Of a stretch of DNA of 40,375 nucleotides, positions 33,503 to 40,375 are shown piece by piece. Origin of the DNA: a bacterium (GTDB taxonomy: Bacteria; Hydrothermota; UBA3072; JAPDKE01). Below the pieces are notes generated by a model. It saw only the letters and a program-made list of their open reading frames with translations, was not told where the DNA came from and made no database searches. Positions within the stretch are counted from its first letter, which is position 1. Every line of letters starts with the position of its first letter. The translations under genes and the position numbers were made by a program. The DNA is taken from NCBI GenBank assembly GCA_029258725.1, contig JAPDKE010000042.1, positions 1 through 40,375 on the forward strand, written 5' to 3'.

Positions 33503-34202
33503 TGAGGTTTATTTCAGGTTATATCAGGGGCTTGAAAAGGTGGAAATTGTACAGAGGGAGGTGGATTTCATTGAGCGTGCCCTTGAACTGGAAAAGGGAA
33601 TGATGGTTCTTGATATTGCATGTGGAAGCGGAAGGCATGTGATTGAACTTGAAAAAAGAGGGTATGAGGTAATAGGGATTGATTATTCAGGATATCTCAT
33701 TTCGGTTGCAAAAAGGAGAAGTGAGAAAGTAAAATGGGTAAGAGGGGATATGAGAAATCTTCCATTTAAGGAGTATTTTGATGCTGCGTATATATTCTTC
33801 ACTGCCTTTGGATATTTCCAGGATGAGGAAAATTTGAAAACCCTCATGGAGGTGAACAGGGTTTTGAAGAAAGAAGGGAAATTCCTGCTTGAACTTATAA
33901 ATCCATTCTGGGTCCTTGACAGGTTTCAGAGAAGAATGTGGTTTGAGGGAGAAGGAATCCTGTGCCTTGAGGAAAATGAGTTTGACCTGCATTCCATGAG
34001 AGTCCATTCAAAAAGAAAGATTATGAAGGATGGAAAGGTGGTGGACGAAAGGGAACATTCAATAAGGATATACCTTCCAGGAGAACTTTCCTTCCTTCTA
34101 AACCTTTCAGGATTTATCGTAAAGAACCTATATGGGGACCATTCACTCTCTCCGTTTGAAAGAAACTCAAGAAGGTTGATTATTCTTGCTGAAAAAGGAT
34201 GA
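33477..34202 (+). CDS. Class I SAM-dependent methyltransferase
   Basis: This 241-residue protein carries motif I VLDIACGSGRH, the following acidic residue in YEVIGIDYSGYLISVAKRR, motif II/III with WVRGDMRNLPF and FDAAYIFFTAFGYFQDEEN, and the post-motif region with RVLKKEGKFLLELINP. The second half is beta-rich (EHSIRIYLPGELSFLLNLSGF), as in small-molecule methyltransferases of the UbiE/Methyltransf_25 type. The substrate is unknown; position after queG could hint at RNA modification but is not evidence. Its 3' end overlaps the convergent amidohydrolase gene by 36 nt. Confidence 0.88.
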   Translation: MEWWKDYFDEVYFRLYQGLEKVEIVQREVDFIERALELEKGMMVLDIACGSGRHVIELEKRGYEVIGIDYSGYLISVAKRRSEKVKWVRGDMRNLPFKEYFDAAYIFFTAFGYFQDEENLKTLMEVNRVLKKEGKFLLELINPFWVLDRFQRRMWFEGEGILCLEENEFDLHSMRVHSKRKIMKDGKVVDEREHSIRIYLPGELSFLLNLSGFIVKNLYGDHSLSPFERNSRRLIILAEKG

Positions 34203-35324
34203 GGAAGTATAGATTTTATATGCCTCCCGGTATGAAAGGCGCTGTTCAGGAAATGGGGCACGGACAACAGAATCTATCCCATAAGGAGGAGAGAAGGGCA
34301 TCATGTCGGAACCAAAAAGGATTTTCCCTCCCTTTCGGTAAATAAGACCTATCCGGTTGTTTATCCTGTAATCCCTCCCCAGATTTTTTTCATAAAGCCC
34401 TCCCCCATGGGACCAGTTCCCTATGAAGTTTGGCTGCATGGATAAAATAAATCCCTCCTCTATTGCCCTCTCAATCTGTTCATCTCTGGCAAGTTCAAAG
34501 TGCTCTATCCGGTCCCCGCATACCCTCCCCTTCCCCACCCTCAGGACCTGCTCAATTGCCCTGTCCCCTATTGCATGAATCATAAGCACCTTTCCCCTTT
34601 CCCGTGCAAGTTTAAAGAGTTCCTCAAGTTCTTCATCCTCATGCAAAAGCATTCCCTTTCCCCCATCTGTATATGAGAATTTCTCAAGCGCAGCAGTCCT
34701 TGCCCCTATGGACCCATCAAGGAATATCTTCCATCCACCAAATTTCACAAATTTTCCTTCCGGTTCCTCAAAGTCCCTGAACTCATCCAGAACAAATCCC
34801 AGAACCTTTATTTTCAACTTTCCTTCTTTTTCAAGCTCTAAATAAGCCCTGTAGTATTCCGGAATCAAAACATCGTGAATTTCGCCAACGTTTAAATGCA
34901 ATGCAACCTCCTGGGCACGGAGGATTGCACGCTTTATCTCATCAAAGGATGGAGGAAATATACGGTTGAGGTTTAAAACAACATCCTCAAGCAAAACCCC
35001 ATCCTCACGAACATACTTCCATCCCGGAGGAATGAGTTCAAGTGCCCTTGTGTTTGCAACTGCAACGTGTCCGCATATCCTTCTCATTATCACGGGGACA
35101 TCGGGAAACTCCCTGTCAAGTTCCTCCTTTGCTGGAAATCTCTTCTCCTCCCATCGGGATTCATCCCAGTCCTCCCCGATGATAATCCCTCTTTTCCCAA
35201 CTTCTTTTTTTAAGAGACTTATTGCCTCTTTAAGACTTTTGGTTTTTGAGAGGTCTGGTCTCTCAAGGTGAAGACCGAAGGATACAAAGTGGGTGTGTGC
35301 ATCTACGAAGTAATCACCCTCCAT
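34167..35324 (-). CDS. YtcJ-like amidohydrolase reduced to its TIM barrel
   Basis: The start is ATG 35324 (MEGDYFVDAHTHF). The longer reading frame upstream encodes Cys-rich non-family sequence and lies inside the DUF456 gene, so it is rejected. The 385-residue product has VDAHTH (metal ligands), IMRRICGHVAVANTRAL, GSIGARTAAL, MIHAIGDRAIEQVL, DRIEHFE and ILFGSDMMPFSPPYG, the order of Amidohydro_3 hydrolases. Family members are about 500-550 residues because a small beta-sandwich wraps both ends. Here both the N-terminal strands and the C-terminal part (normally KIGSLEPGKxADLVVLD) are absent, and the protein ends just after EAYKIYT. Substrate unknown. The 3' end overlaps the convergent methyltransferase. 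Confidence 0.85.
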   Translation of the reverse strand: MEGDYFVDAHTHFVSFGLHLERPDLSKTKSLKEAISLLKKEVGKRGIIIGEDWDESRWEEKRFPAKEELDREFPDVPVIMRRICGHVAVANTRALELIPPGWKYVREDGVLLEDVVLNLNRIFPPSFDEIKRAILRAQEVALHLNVGEIHDVLIPEYYRAYLELEKEGKLKIKVLGFVLDEFRDFEEPEGKFVKFGGWKIFLDGSIGARTAALEKFSYTDGGKGMLLHEDEELEELFKLARERGKVLMIHAIGDRAIEQVLRVGKGRVCGDRIEHFELARDEQIERAIEEGFILSMQPNFIGNWSHGGGLYEKNLGRDYRINNRIGLIYRKGGKILFGSDMMPFSPPYGIDSVVRAPFPEQRLSYREAYKIYTSSSFFSKNNQPS

Positions 35325-35773
35325 AGGAAGTAAACCGCCATGTAAAGTGAGATTAAGAATTTCAGCACGCTTCCTGTGAGCATCCCGAGGAAAGAGGCAA
35401 GGGCACTCTTTACTGCATTCTCTGCCTTTCTCTGCCTCAGGTATTCCACAAGAAAGACAAAAAGAGGGGGGAAGACAAAAACTCCCCAGGGAAGGAAGAA
35501 TACTCCCACAACAAGCCCAACACCCGCAGCAAGAACTCCCCATTTTGAACCCTTAAATTTTGCACCGAGCATGGAAAGAAAGTAATCAAGAAAAACGGAA
35601 AGAACAGTTAAAGCAAGCAGGAAGAGAATCTGATATCGGGTTATAACAAAAAATCCATCCTTCCATGCGTAAAGCAAAATTCCTCCGAAAACGAGAGGGG
35701 GTCCGGGAATGTATGGAAGAAAACAGCCTGCAAGTCCAAGAAGGATAAGGACAATGGAAAGAAAAAGTATCAT
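35303..35773 (-). CDS. DUF456 membrane protein
   Basis: This 156-residue integral membrane protein has about four hydrophobic segments (MILFLSIVLILLGLAGCFLPYIPG, ILFLLALTVLSVFLDYFLS, GVLAAGVGLVVGVFFLPWGVFVFPP, and LKFLISLYMAVYFLWRV). The opening LAGCFLPYIPGPPLVFGGILLYA and the GxKWGVLAAGVG region match the DUF456 family, whose function is unknown. It overlaps ffh by 4 nt and the amidohydrolase by 22 nt, so it is translated within the ffh operon. Confidence 0.88.
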   Translation of the reverse strand: MILFLSIVLILLGLAGCFLPYIPGPPLVFGGILLYAWKDGFFVITRYQILFLLALTVLSVFLDYFLSMLGAKFKGSKWGVLAAGVGLVVGVFFLPWGVFVFPPLFVFLVEYLRQRKAENAVKSALASFLGMLTGSVLKFLISLYMAVYFLWRVITS

Positions 35774-37068
35774 ATCGGAAACCTGAGAGGAAATTTTCCT
35801 TTCTTCATCTCCTTCATGAGTTTCACGACAAGTTCGTACTCTCTCAGGAGCTGATTCACATCCTGAACCGTGGTCCCGCTTCCCCTTGCAATCCTTCTCT
35901 TCCTTGAACCATCTATTATCTTTGGATTTCTTCTCTCTTCCGGTGTCATTGAGTTTATGATAGCCTCTGTTTTTTTCAGCATCTTCTCATCCGCATACCT
36001 GGCAAATTCCTTTCCTCCTGGAAGAAGTTTAATAAGCTCCTCAATGGGTCCCATGCGCTTTATCTGTTTTATGTGCTCAAGAAAGTCCTCAAGTGTGAGT
36101 TCTGCCCTTAACATCTTTTCCTGAAATCTTCTTGCATGCTCAGCCTCTATCGCCTCCTTTGCCTTTTCTCTTAAAGTTGCAAGGTCTCCCATTCCCAGAA
36201 TTCTTGATGCAAGCCTTTCCGGATGGAACTCCTCAAGGTCCTCAACCTTTTCCCCAACTCCTATGTATTTTATCGGCTTTCCGGTTATCCTTCTTACTGA
36301 AAGTGCCGCCCCACCACGGGCATCCCCATCAAGTTTTGTGAGTATAACCCCTGTTATTCCCACCTTCTCCTGAAATTCCCTCGCAACATTTACCGCATCC
36401 TGACCCGTCATCGCATCAACGACAAGTAGCAATTCATCGTAGTTCACCGTGTCCCTTATCTTCCTTGCCTCCTCTATCATCTCCTCGTCTATATGGAGTC
36501 TTCCTGCCGTATCAAATATAACAACATCGTATCTCTTCAGAACTGCCATGGAGAGGGCAAGTTTTGAAAGTTTCACGGCATCGGGAAGTCTTTTATCATA
36601 AACGGGAAAATCATATCTTGCGGCAAGGTCCCTTAACTGTTCAAATGCAGCAGGTCTTTTTACGTCTGCCGGAACGAGCAGCGGATTTTTACCCTTTTTT
36701 CTCAAAAGATATGCAAGTTTCACTGCGGTTGTTGTTTTTCCTGAACCCTGGAGTCCAAGGAGGATTATGGGGGAGGGAGAACGGGAGAGTTTGAGAGGTT
36801 CATGCTTCCCCAGGATTTCTATGAGTTTTTCATACACAATTTTCAGAATCTGCTCCCTGGGGGTGAAACTTTTAAGAACCCTCTCCCCTGTCGCCTCCTC
36901 CTCCACCATTTTTATGAATTCCCTGACAACCTTATAGTTAACATCTGCCTCAAGCAGTGCCTTTCTTATCTCCTCAAGCCCCTGTTTGACATCCTTCGGG
37001 GTGAGCCTTCCCTTTTTTCCGAAGAAGTTTATTGCACGTTCAAGTTTTTCGGTAAGCCCTTCAAACAT
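35770..37068 (-). CDS. ffh: Signal recognition particle protein Ffh
   Basis: This 432-residue GTPase has an N-domain (ALLEADVNYKVVREFI), G-domain motifs GLQGSGKTTTAVKLA (G1), PADVKRPAAFEQL, DTAGRLHID (G3), TKLDGDARGGAALS (G4) and a C-terminal M-domain with the RNA- and signal-binding helices (SMTPEERRNPKIIDGSRKRRIARGSGTTVQDVNQLL). It binds SRP RNA and signal sequences to target proteins to the membrane. The start overlaps the MTH1187-family gene by 8 nt. No SRP RNA gene was recognised in the window. Confidence 0.98.
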   Translation of the reverse strand: MFEGLTEKLERAINFFGKKGRLTPKDVKQGLEEIRKALLEADVNYKVVREFIKMVEEEATGERVLKSFTPREQILKIVYEKLIEILGKHEPLKLSRSPSPIILLGLQGSGKTTTAVKLAYLLRKKGKNPLLVPADVKRPAAFEQLRDLAARYDFPVYDKRLPDAVKLSKLALSMAVLKRYDVVIFDTAGRLHIDEEMIEEARKIRDTVNYDELLLVVDAMTGQDAVNVAREFQEKVGITGVILTKLDGDARGGAALSVRRITGKPIKYIGVGEKVEDLEEFHPERLASRILGMGDLATLREKAKEAIEAEHARRFQEKMLRAELTLEDFLEHIKQIKRMGPIEELIKLLPGGKEFARYADEKMLKKTEAIINSMTPEERRNPKIIDGSRKRRIARGSGTTVQDVNQLLREYELVVKLMKEMKKGKFPLRFPI

Positions 37069-37363
37069 CCAGTTTCTCCTCCACCGAACGTTTTTTCTGC
37101 TCCATGGTCCCTTCTCTATCGCGTCTGTCGTCTATCTTTATTGTGGTGAGAACCCTCTTTATACCCATGGAGAAACATACCTCGTGTATCTCCCTTGCAA
37201 GATTGAATAACTCATCTATGGGTCCCTCAATCACCGTTCCCATGGGGGTGAGTTCGTATTTGAGGTTTGATTTTCTGACAACCTCAAATGCCCGTGCCAC
37301 ATATTTACTTAAAGATGTTCCCCCGGTCCCCACGGGAACAACCGATATCTCCATTATTGCCAT
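37061..37363 (-). CDS. MTH1187/UPF0045-family thiamine-binding-like protein
   Basis: This 100-residue protein has the ferredoxin-like family pattern: MEISVVPVGTGGTSLSKYVA, YELTPMGTVIEGPIDELF, and VLTTIKIDDRRDRE. Family members (YqgV, MTH1187) form oligomers and bind thiamine or related small ligands. It leads the ffh operon behind AAAGGAGGAAAA and a good sigma70 promoter. Confidence 0.9.
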   Translation of the reverse strand: MAIMEISVVPVGTGGTSLSKYVARAFEVVRKSNLKYELTPMGTVIEGPIDELFNLAREIHEVCFSMGIKRVLTTIKIDDRRDREGTMEQKKRSVEEKLDV

Positions 37364-37381
37364 TTTTCCTCCTTTTTATGG

Positions 37382-37410
37382 ATTATAAATACTTTTCAGG
37401 AAGAAATCAA
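37382..37410 (-). promoter_or_regulatory. sigma70 promoter of the ffh operon
   Basis: On the minus strand TTGATT (37410-37405), a 17 bp spacer and TATAAT (37387-37382) precede ATG 37363 by 18 nt, leaving room for the AAAGGAGG ribosome site; this is a normal leadered promoter, unlike the one at 24326. Confidence 0.7.
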
Positions 37411-37458
37411 TACAGAATTTCTTCCCTCTGAGGCCCGGAGATGGGTATGGGAAGAGGT

Positions 37459-40038
37459 TTATCTCACCATCAGGAGTTTGTAGACCTCCTCTTCTCTCCC
37501 CTCTATCTTCAGGAAGTAAATTCCAGGGGCAACCTCTTCCCCGTTGTCCGCAGTGCCATCCCATGTGAACCTGTGAACTCCCTTTCCAAGCACTCCACTG
37601 AATACTGTTTTCACCTTTCTTCCCAGGATATTGTATATCACCACCTTTGTCTCTCTTCCATCGCCAGGTATAAGGAAAACCACAGAATTGTGGAAGGGAT
37701 TGGGAGATATCACAACCATTTTTTTCTCTCTTTCAACAGAGGAACTCCCGGATGAGTGGATTCCGGGCACAGCCTCTGCATAGTAGCTTTCTTCTCCTGA
37801 AAGACCCACAGCAGTAACCGTCCAGAATAATAAGGTATCGTAAGGAGCGGAGGTATCAACCCATACCGTGCATGACCCGGGAACCTCTTCCAGGAGGTCA
37901 AAGGGACCGGGTTTCCTTCCTCCCCGGTAAACACGATATGCTCCTATTCCCTCTGATGAGAAGACCGGATCCCAGGAAACAACCATACCCACCGCACTAT
38001 CCTCCACACTCACATTTCCGGGAGCAGGAATACCGGGTTCCAGGAATTTAAGCACCCTTATCACGAATGTATCCTTTAATGCCTGATCGGAAAGAAGGGT
38101 ATCCGGTGAAACGATTGCCTCCGGAAGAAATGCTGTTACCACAACTCTGTAATTTCCTTCACAGGCAATCCCTATGGGGTCTCTCCCTTTCTTACGAAAG
38201 GCTACAAATGCGTGGGTATCGGGATATACAAGATCGGTTCCATCCCATCCATAACCATTGCCATTAAGATGAGAAAACTCAAGAGGTGCTTCAAGTCCCT
38301 GGAAGGGAGGAAGGGTATCTCCGATTACGGTATCACACTCCGCATTTTCCACAAAGGAATCCACATGTAAGAAAGAAAGCAGAACAGAATCCATCCCGGC
38401 TGTAAATATACCCTGTCCGGAAAGCCAGAGTCTTCCTCCATGTCGCAGATATCCAAGTATTGCGTTTATTTCTGCGTTTTCAAGGGGTGAGGATGTATCC
38501 CCGCCCACTGTCCATATCACAGCACCGTGTCTCAGGAGATAGAGAGAGTCCGGAACTCCCTCAACATCCGTGTGTATTACATTGTATCGGTATCCGGATG
38601 CAGCAAGCACCGACTTCCAGTATTCCTCCCAGTTTATTCCATTGACATCAAAGGCTCCTGCATCATCGTCAACAAGCAGTATTTCTTCGGGTGGAGGAAA
38701 TACATCCTCAAGTTCACCAAGCACAACCACATTGTCCACATACATAGGTGATGGGTAAATCTCATCAGGGTCTGTTCCCACAAGTATCCCCACCTGCACG
38801 ACCTTACCGATGTATTCCTGGGATATCTCATAGCCTATTCTGTACCAGTCATAGGAGGGAAGCACCCATATGTATCCTTCAACCATCTTCCATGTTTTTC
38901 CACTATCAGAGGAAATCCATATCTCATATCCGTCCGTGCCACCGCACTCTCCATCTCCCCAGTCAGAGAAATCAAATTTGGCATCCAAGTAAATAGAACA
39001 GGGAGAGGCAGGTGAAACCCTGGTGAGATCTATAAAGGGAGATACTGCAAGGTTCATCACGCCACAGGTAATGTATGTTTCGGTGGAATCGGAACAGACA
39101 AGGCAATGGGTGGGTGATGAATAGTCGTTCTCCGTGAGATGCCAGAGGTTTCCCTTTGCCTTTTTACACTCATAGGTCCATCCATCATCCCCATCTTCAA
39201 AATCCTCGTAAAAAAGCACGGTGGTATCAAGAGAAGAAATTTCAACCACCTGAATACTATCCATCCACCAGCCTCCATACGGTCCTTCATCCTCATCCGA
39301 TATAGATGGATCGGAGAGAAAAGAAAACCTTATCATTATTACATTTCCTGCGTAAGGTGTCAGGTCAAATCCGTACTCACTCCATGCTTCACTGGTTCCA
39401 CCCCATCCGGGAACGTATAATCCACAGTTCTTCCAGCATTCATCCCATGGAGCGTTAATAAACCATGCATAGGAACGGATAAAGTTATATCCTGTCCCAG
39501 GCCATCTTATAGTATCAGGATGGAGTATCTTCCATGTTTTTCCTGAATCGGTGGAAACCCAGAGATTGATGCCATCCCATCCATCAAACTCTTCCCACCA
39601 CGAGTATCCAGGAGATTCTACGCTGTAATACTGCCAGTAAATGAGCAATACCGTATCCCCGGCAGGAACCGAAGTGAGGTCTACAAAAGGCGTTATCGCA
39701 TGCTGAACCCACCCATTTCCATAACCATACTCCTGCTCCCAGTCATCGGGTGCATACCTTCCACACCAGAGGGAGGAATCTCCCTGAAAAGCGTTCATCG
39801 TATCCAGGTGCCAGTAAACTGTATCGTGCCCTTCCCTTATCACAGAGTCATTGATTCCCCCCTCCTGTCCGGTGAGGTCCAGGAATGTCCACCACAGGCT
39901 CTCACCCTCAAAATCCTCAAAGAAGATGGTATCAAGAAAGACAGGTGCTTGAGAATAAAATCCAGTGGCTTCCTTTTCCAGGACCACAATATTTCCTGGG
40001 TGACTGTAAAGTCCATAAAGTAAGATGCATACTATCAT
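37459..40038 (-). CDS. Large secreted protein with MAM/jelly-roll-like modules, amidotransferase-like fold and FlgD/Por-type sorting domain
   Basis: This 859-residue protein has a signal peptide (MIVCILLYGLYSHPG), two repeated adhesin-like jelly-roll segments (each with FFEDFEG or FYEDFEDGDDGW, then INLWVSTDSGKTWKI or YEIWISSDSGKTWKM), a segment like a class I amidotransferase fold (EEILLVDDDAGAFDVNGINWEEYW, GYLRHGGRLWLSGQGI), an FnIII module (PGNVSVEDSAVGMVVSWDPV) and a C-terminal FlgD-Ig sorting domain (SPNPFHNSVVFLIP, YNILGRKVKTVFSGVLGKG, APGIYFLKI). It is probably exported and attached at the surface. The amidotransferase-like segment lacks an obvious nucleophile Cys. The start follows AGGAGGTGCAGT. 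Confidence 0.87.
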   Translation of the reverse strand: MIVCILLYGLYSHPGNIVVLEKEATGFYSQAPVFLDTIFFEDFEGESLWWTFLDLTGQEGGINDSVIREGHDTVYWHLDTMNAFQGDSSLWCGRYAPDDWEQEYGYGNGWVQHAITPFVDLTSVPAGDTVLLIYWQYYSVESPGYSWWEEFDGWDGINLWVSTDSGKTWKILHPDTIRWPGTGYNFIRSYAWFINAPWDECWKNCGLYVPGWGGTSEAWSEYGFDLTPYAGNVIMIRFSFLSDPSISDEDEGPYGGWWMDSIQVVEISSLDTTVLFYEDFEDGDDGWTYECKKAKGNLWHLTENDYSSPTHCLVCSDSTETYITCGVMNLAVSPFIDLTRVSPASPCSIYLDAKFDFSDWGDGECGGTDGYEIWISSDSGKTWKMVEGYIWVLPSYDWYRIGYEISQEYIGKVVQVGILVGTDPDEIYPSPMYVDNVVVLGELEDVFPPPEEILLVDDDAGAFDVNGINWEEYWKSVLAASGYRYNVIHTDVEGVPDSLYLLRHGAVIWTVGGDTSSPLENAEINAILGYLRHGGRLWLSGQGIFTAGMDSVLLSFLHVDSFVENAECDTVIGDTLPPFQGLEAPLEFSHLNGNGYGWDGTDLVYPDTHAFVAFRKKGRDPIGIACEGNYRVVVTAFLPEAIVSPDTLLSDQALKDTFVIRVLKFLEPGIPAPGNVSVEDSAVGMVVSWDPVFSSEGIGAYRVYRGGRKPGPFDLLEEVPGSCTVWVDTSAPYDTLLFWTVTAVGLSGEESYYAEAVPGIHSSGSSSVEREKKMVVISPNPFHNSVVFLIPGDGRETKVVIYNILGRKVKTVFSGVLGKGVHRFTWDGTADNGEEVAPGIYFLKIEGREEEVYKLLMVR

Positions 40039-40060
40039 ACTGCACCTCCTGTTTTGTATA

Positions 40061-40089
40061 AAAATACTCTCTTAACCTTTGCCTGTCAA
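40061..40089 (-). promoter_or_regulatory. sigma70 promoter of the secreted-protein gene at 37459-40038
   Basis: On the minus strand TTGACA (40089-40084), a 17 bp spacer and TATTTT (40066-40061) stand 22 nt before ATG 40038, leaving room for the AGGAGGTG ribosome site. Confidence 0.65.
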
Positions 40090-40105
40090 GGATTATTTTA
40101 ACCAA

Positions 40106-40222
40106 CTTCCTCACATGGTATCCACCATGATTTTTGAGAAATCCAGCATCTGATTCGTGAGGAAGCCGGATTCCACGGGAATAATATCCCTCCTTGTGGA
40201 TGCAGGATTCAGGTTCCTGAAT
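40106..40222. other. Intergenic inverted repeats between divergent genes
   Basis: CTTCCTCAC (40106-40114) and GTGAGGAAG (40157-40165) are perfect 9 bp complements separated by 42 nt. ATTCAGG (40207-40213) and CCTGAAT (40216-40222) pair around TT. Neither carries a T-tract. The 259 bp gap otherwise holds only the two divergent promoters; no gene or known RNA was recognised. Confidence 0.5.
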
Positions 40223-40260
40223 GTCAATTGTCCAGAGAAATTCTAAGGAAAATCGCAAGG

Positions 40261-40289
40261 TTGACAGGGAATATCTTTTATGTTATCAT
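40261..40289 (+). promoter_or_regulatory. Leaderless-type sigma70 promoter for the nucleotide-sugar dehydrogenase
   Basis: A perfect TTGACA (40261-40266), 17 bp spacer and TATCAT (40284-40289) precede ATG 40298 by 8 nt. Transcription is expected to start 0-2 nt before the codon, and there is no ribosome site. Confidence 0.75.
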
Positions 40290-40297
40290 CCCGCCTG

Positions 40298-40375
40298 ATG
40301 GAGCTGAGAAGGAAAATTGAGAATAAAGAGGCAGTTATTGGAATTGTGGGGCTTGGATATGTTGGCCTGCCCCTT
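40298..40375 (+). CDS. Nucleotide-sugar dehydrogenase (3' partial)
   Basis: Only the first 26 codons are inside the window. After a short charged N-terminus (MELRRKIENKEA) comes VIGIVGLGYVGLPL, the NAD-binding GxGYVGLP signature of UDP-glucose/UDP-GlcNAc/GDP-mannose 6-dehydrogenases. These enzymes make uronic-acid precursors for surface polysaccharides, in line with manC and the Wzc-like kinase in this window. The exact substrate cannot be told from this fragment. Confidence 0.85.
   Translation, partial: MELRRKIENKEAVIGIVGLGYVGLPL

Noticed and set aside
34167-35543. Longer amidohydrolase start with a Cys-rich N-terminus (CCGCWACCG)
   Set aside because: The extra 73 residues lie antiphase inside the DUF456 gene, match no family and are not needed; the family motif VDAHTH begins right after ATG 35324.
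37430-37458. CTTCCC...GGGAAG stem after the secreted-protein gene as terminator
   Set aside because: The loop is over 20 nt and no T-tract follows on either strand.

Overview
The window looks like part of a bacterial chromosome from a poorly cultured, possibly thermophilic lineage, or a metagenomic contig from one. Genes are very tightly packed, with many 1-4 nt stop/start overlaps. Arg is mostly AGG/AGA and Ile often ATA. Three large secreted proteins end in FlgD/Por-type C-terminal sorting domains, a combination common in candidate phyla around WOR-3/Stahlbacteria and in the FCB group. The lineage is my inference; no marker phylogeny could be run.

Region 1 (1-6034, + strand) is the unusual part. 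It starts with the end of a CBS-domain protein (probably a CLC channel). A sigma70 promoter, a cyclic-di-GMP (GEMM-I) riboswitch and an intrinsic terminator follow, then a 1,639-residue regulator. The regulator reads PAS-PAS-PAS-HisKA, then abruptly AAA/NTPase-TPR-GAF-sigma54 AAA+-Fis HTH. Base composition drops sharply at the domain switch near 1,805, so this is either a real fusion or a chimeric assembly join. Immediately downstream lie a long dyad at an enhancer-like distance, a terminator, a second dyad, a near-consensus sigma54 promoter and two overlapping small genes: a 49-residue secreted peptide and a 71-residue protein. A TPR-bearing sigma54 activator beside a sigma54-driven secreted micropeptide suggests a peptide-signalling circuit, formally similar to Gram-positive TPR-regulator/peptide pairs. 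I think this is the best candidate for an undescribed system.

Region 2 (6035-24320, - strand) is an approximately 18 kb gene train. It begins at a leaderless promoter near 24,330 and contains a DUF3108 protein, mannose-1-P guanylyltransferase, a SPOR lipoprotein, rdgB, tRNA-Pro (overlapping the rdgB 3' end), uvrA, a secreted beta-propeller protein, an SLBB protein, a Wzc-like tyrosine kinase, a membrane sensor with coiled coil, leuS, a small lipoprotein, a catalytically odd folD, xseA and a large secreted sorting-domain protein. A promoter inside the train serves the SLBB/Wzc exopolysaccharide genes.

Region 3 (24382-34202, + strand) diverges from region 2 across a 61 bp bidirectional promoter with shared -35 bases. 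It encodes rpe, a HEAT-repeat protein, guaA, a complementary pair of M16 peptidase subunits, a VWA-like membrane protein, queG and a methyltransferase. Region 4 (34167-37363, - strand) converges on it and encodes an MTH1187-family protein, ffh, a DUF456 membrane protein and a stripped-down amidohydrolase. Region 5 (37459-40375) holds another large secreted sorting-domain protein (- strand) and the first 26 codons of a nucleotide-sugar dehydrogenase (+ strand) with a leaderless-type promoter.

Four genes have good sigma70 -10 boxes only 5-10 nt before ATG and no Shine-Dalgarno sequence, so leaderless translation seems to be routine here.
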